NCBI GenBank assembly: GCA_964304625.1
Contig: OZ199838.1
Coordinates: 62,001-126,000 of the forward strand
Length of the DNA: 64,000 bases
Reading direction: 5' to 3'
From: Kudoa neothunni
Lineage: Eukaryota; Cnidaria
The notes below the pieces were generated by a model. It did no database searches. It saw only the letters and a list, made by a program, of their open reading frames with translations, and was not told where the DNA came from. This document shows positions 60,662 to 64,000 of the stretch, piece after piece. How positions within the stretch are numbered: the first letter of the stretch is position 1; each line of letters begins with the position of its first letter. The position numbers were made by a program, and so were the translations under genes.

Positions 60662-62368
60662 TTGAAATCGACGATAACGATTGCGTGTGGCTAATATATT
60701 CTGAACATATTTATCTGTGGAATTATGCCCTAAACGACAAATTTAGGGTTATCCTATGACCAAATGATTTTCTATATAATCGCGTTATAGACATATGAAT
60801 ATTTTGAGCTGCCAATACCATCTCCATCATCTTCGGCTGCCAACAACGAACAATGGTTTTTTTCTGTTCACCAACAACACTTCGAATAAAAGATCCCACT
60901 CATTCTACAAAAATACACCCACACTTCGTAGTGAATCAGCTCCTACATATCAAAAAATCTGCCTTATACATCCATTCGGATGGGCAGATAAGGTATTGGT
61001 CTAATATTAGGAGTAGAAATTCCTTTGTTGATCAAAAAATTGAGTTGTATGATCAACTGGATTGCGTCACAAATTAGCATTATTTGATGTATTTATTATA
61101 ATCAAAGATTTCATGAATTTGAATTTTATTTACTATCCAGATTGGCGACATTTTGATAAAAACAACCGACGACAACTTCTACTGTGTCCAGATTAAAAAT
61201 GTTAGAAATTTAATTTCTCTTTTATCCAATCGATAAATCCACTCTAGAACGGCTTTGTGATTGACACCATTGAAAACACCACGAATAATGGTATCACTGG
61301 AAAACTATCACATTTTATTTCTCGCGGAATCAAATCATTTCTAACCAAAGCAAAATCAAAAGACAAAAATAATAATTTAGTTTGCAGTGATAATCCGTCC
61401 GATTATTACCACAGTGGAAGAGTATATTTTCTCTTTTATTATTATTACTAAATTAAATTATTATTAAATTAAATTATTATTATTATTAATTATTACTAAA
61501 TTAAATTATTATTAAATTAAATTATTATTATTATTAATTATTATTATTATTACTAAATTAAATTATTATTATTATTAAATTAAATTATTATTATTATTAT
61601 TATTATAATAATTAAATTATTATTATTATGATTAAATTATTATTATTGTAATAATAATTATGTCGGATTACACCACTGTACTATTAATACTCATATTGTT
61701 AATTTTTAGAGGTGTCAAATTACCATGACAGAACTTAGTTATACTGATATAACAAGTGGACAGTCAAAGTTAGTATAATTAAAAATATTATATTTTTTAA
61801 TTGGGCAATCAAAAAAATTGAATATTTTAATTTTAGTAATAATTGTCTTCTTGTTTCTACACCAGTCCGAATTGTCTATCTACCGATTTGAACAAAAGAA
61901 TCATTGTGAAGTAATTAATTACATATTGTTTAGATATATAATTATCAATTAGAAAAATATTCACTATGACTGTTGCGAATATTATCCAAACTAATGTATG
62001 ACTGATTGTATTTATTTGTAATATTATTCAATTATTTTAGTTTTCACATTTGCAACTTGTTTATGATGAAATCAATCTTTTGAGTATAGCTACAGATAAG
62101 TATGTGGAATATGATAGTTAATTCATTCAATTAATATAATCCATTCCTGATAGTTGTTATCAATCGTATGCATTGGTGGAATGTAGAAAAACCTACCACT
62201 CTAAGCAATATTACACTTTTCAGATGTCACTTAGAAATGAACTCGATATCAGATTTTCTAATCTGATAGAGATATGTCCGAATTTTAGTCGAGTTCCATA
62301 TCTCAAAGTGATATCGTCTTCCAATCTGTTTGCTGTTACTGACGGTTATGGGATCTACTTCTATCACT
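60662..62368 (+). CDS. nup133: Nucleoporin Nup133-like, N-terminal beta-propeller region (partial)
   Basis: Exons seen: 60662-60747, 60791-61065, 61141-61200, 61248-61421, 61710-61755, 61837-61910, 62041-62099 and 62154-62368, all with GT-AG introns. Nup133 marks in order: CVWLIYSEHIYLWNY (family W.WLV.GERL.VWK), then YEYFELPIP (C.ELPLP), SALYIHSDGQIRYWSNI (V..EG.VRYWPSI), IGDILIKTTDDNFYCVQI (C.LATTT...F), GKLSHFISRGIKSFL, SELSIYRFEQ, and YALVECRK before LFAVTDGYGIYFY. Nup133 is a scaffold subunit of the Y complex of the nuclear pore and is normally essential and single-copy. One frame break lies in a T run near 60858; in such a gene it is more likely a sequence error than inactivation. The start and the alpha-helical C-terminal half are not visible. 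The gene ends in view at GTAAGT (62369), and the next exon may lie past the pogo-like insertion and the window edge. Confidence 0.75.
61427..61660. repeat. ATT-rich microsatellite/minisatellite
   Basis: Complex TTA/ATT repeats, partly in a larger unit (TTACTAAATTAAATTATTATTA and variants, two to three times), lying inside an intron of the Nup133-like gene. Confidence 0.85.
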
Positions 62369-62533
62369 GTAAGTTTCGATTTGAAATAACTCTGCGCATG
62401 ACAAACAAATTATATTCATAATTAATCTTTAATAATTAATCATTAATTCGGCGGTGTAATATCGACTGTATTTAACACCCGAATAATCTCGAGATTTATT
62501 ATTGTCCTTGTTTGTCTATTCTCGATTTGAATA

Positions 62534-63543
62534 CAGTAAGTAACCGATTTTCACGCACTTTTTATTAACCTATTCAGTTAGAATATTGATTGGTCATTGT
62601 TTATATAATATGTTTCTTTTAATATTTCTATCAAACTTTTTGTAGAAATTATTAAAAAAAGTTGCGAAATAATATAACTAAGTCACGTGATCGACAAATT
62701 TCGCGTACTTCTTGTTTATTAGTTAGTTAAGTCAATATTTAATGCCAATAAACTATATCTACTGCAGAATATTACTAATTGTCGTGAATGCCTCCAATGT
62801 AATGACCCAAAAACTGCCATTGTATCACGTTTTAAAATATCTATTGTCTCGACTCTTAATGGAATATTTGAGATGAAAAATAAAATAATCCAAACCTATA
62901 AATGTTATTAGAATCCAAAAATAGAAATTATTTGCATGCAGGACAATTTCATTCTGTTGATGAAGATGTATATGGGTGGATTTAGTGGACATGAAGCAAA
63001 AATATTGTAGTAGACTTGGTCACAAAAAATTAATTCGCCTAATAAAAAGGTTTACATTCATATGCAATTGTGAAATTGTGAAATTGTGAAATTGTGAAAT
63101 TATTAAATTGTGCAATTGTGCAATTCGTGGTGGGTTTCGCTGTACTAAAAAATGGTCCAACATTTAAAAATCAAATTTTATTTATTAGTCTGCTGAAACC
63201 ACTTCAGAGTGGATCGATCAAATAAGAAATTTTTTTAAATATACTCTAAAAATTCTATTCACAATTAAGACGAACCTGTCTGATTCTACCAATAGCGACT
63301 ATGGGAGTATTTTCATGGATTGCTGAAAAATAGTTTTTTTGTTGTTAATACTTTTATCGAGTTTTAATTTTTTTTAATTAATATATAATTAACTTGCATT
63401 TTTAAACGCAATTTAATCATTATTAAATGTTGATTTTATCCGAAATAATTGTGCGCGCGATTACGTGAAATTAGACATGACCGTTTTGACGCACTTTTTT
63501 TCTTGGTCCCGAGAAAAAAAAACGTGAAATTGGTTTCTCACTG
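62534..63543 (+). mobile_element. pogo/Tigger-like element, copy 2
   Basis: It begins CAGTAAGTAACCG after TA and ends GTGAAATTGGTTTCTCACTG before TA (63544-63545), so the TA target duplication is intact. Collinear with 19702-20630. The internal HTH remnants are clearer: FKISIVSTLNGIFEMKNKI resembles the Tigger psq-type HTH, followed by the CENP-B-type DEDVYGW. The DDE domain is missing, so it is a non-autonomous derivative. It lies just past the last visible Nup133 exon, probably in an intron. Confidence 0.85.
63063..63125. repeat. 8 bp tandem repeat (TGTGAAAT)
   Basis: Seven or so units of ATTGTGAA and variants (ATTGTGCA) lie inside the pogo-like copy 2. Copy 1 has only one unit at the matching place, so the array expanded after the copies separated. 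Confidence 0.8.
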
Positions 63544-63780
63544 TAATAGCGTGAAAAATAATCTCTACAAAAAAAACGTTAATTTAATTCAGTTACTTAG
63601 TAGGAGGAATTTTTTACGAGAATTTCGATTAACCAATAATTATTTTCAAATAATCTGATATATTGTTAAGCTCAATCAATAATTAGTTTAATCCCGCCAA
63701 AAATAATGCTTTTTTCTCAATTATTGATAAATTTATTATTATTATTATTATTCTGATAGGTTTATTTTAATTATAATTAA

Positions 63781-64000
63781 TTAACACTCATATTGAGTGA
63801 GTTCGGAGTCATTTTTGACCCCAAACAATATAGAATTATATTAAACCCTTAATAGAATAAGAATAGGTGGTGACTTTGGGCTCCATGAATTCATCTGAGT
63901 AGGAAATTGAGCATAATTCATTCAAAAAAGTTTTTTTAAGTTTCTTTTGTCATGTAAATTTTTAAAATTTTATTTTACGTCTAATTGTAAATTTTCAATG
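63781..64000 (+). mobile_element. piggyBac-6 left terminus, runs off the window
   Basis: TTAACACTCATATTGAGTG at 63781 is followed by GGAGTCATTTTTGACCCC (63805-63822). This is the same terminus-plus-palindrome architecture as the other piggyBac elements and closest to piggyBac-4. No coding is visible before the edge. Confidence 0.6.

Noticed and set aside
1-64000. Retroviral, LTR, Polinton-type or CRISPR features
   Set aside because: No reverse transcriptase, integrase, capsid, envelope, protein-primed polymerase or spaced-repeat array was recognised on either strand; all transposase relics fit DNA-transposon or Helitron families.

Overview
This 64 kb window is AT-rich, gene-poor and crowded with transposons. 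It looks like the nuclear genome of a small, fast-evolving metazoan, probably a parasite. The evidence is a set of animal gene families split by short (about 40-90 bp) GT-AG introns: a family-7 galactosyltransferase, Kunitz inhibitors, ADAM-type proteins and nucleoporin Nup133. Around them lie piggyBac, hAT, pogo, Tc1/mariner, Helitron and MULE relics. A myxozoan-like cnidarian parasite would fit well, but that is inference; no rRNA or mitochondrial marker is present. I recognised no retrovirus-like, LTR or Polinton element.

Layout. 1-6.8 kb: a duplicated block with an intact beta-1,4-galactosyltransferase-like gene (copy 1), its upstream flank interrupted by a piggyBac relic. 7.0-8.9 kb: a Tc1/mariner-like element with about 60 bp inverted ends. 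9-14 kb: AT-rich DNA with two tRNA-derived, SINE-like pieces. 14.1-18.0 kb: a long coiled-coil surface-protein gene (signal-peptide exon, short intron, giant coiled coil, C-terminal membrane anchor) whose frame changes several times. 18.7-25.5 kb: a pile of transposons: half a piggyBac transposase, a pogo/Tigger-like element, then a reverse-strand Helitron split by about 1.5 kb. 26.5-30.1 kb: hAT and MULE relics and a possible structured RNA. 31.1-42.1 kb: two copies of a 1.1 kb repeat (R), the second split by a hAT element that itself contains a long-TIR insertion; piggyBac-3 lies between the copies and piggyBac-4 just beyond.

44.5-46.0 kb: a secreted multi-Kunitz gene. 47.1-49.6 kb: the second copy of the galactosyltransferase block, without the piggyBac and with an intact gene. 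49.8-50.1 kb: the last exons of an ADAM-family cysteine-rich gene, with piggyBac-5 upstream. 54.5-56.5 kb: a complete-looking secreted ADAM-like gene whose zinc-binding histidines are all replaced. 59.6-60.1 kb: a hAT MITE with a perfect 8 bp target duplication. 60.7-62.4 kb: the N-terminal half of Nup133, followed by a pogo-like copy in or after its last visible intron. A sixth piggyBac terminus runs off the right edge.

The non-transposon genes do not form an operon. Four kinds (coiled-coil surface protein, multi-Kunitz inhibitor, inactive ADAM and Golgi-type glycosyltransferase) are secreted, surface or secretory-pathway proteins, as expected of an organism that meets a host. Exon limits were deduced by eye from reading frames, splice signals and family motifs, and no database search was run.
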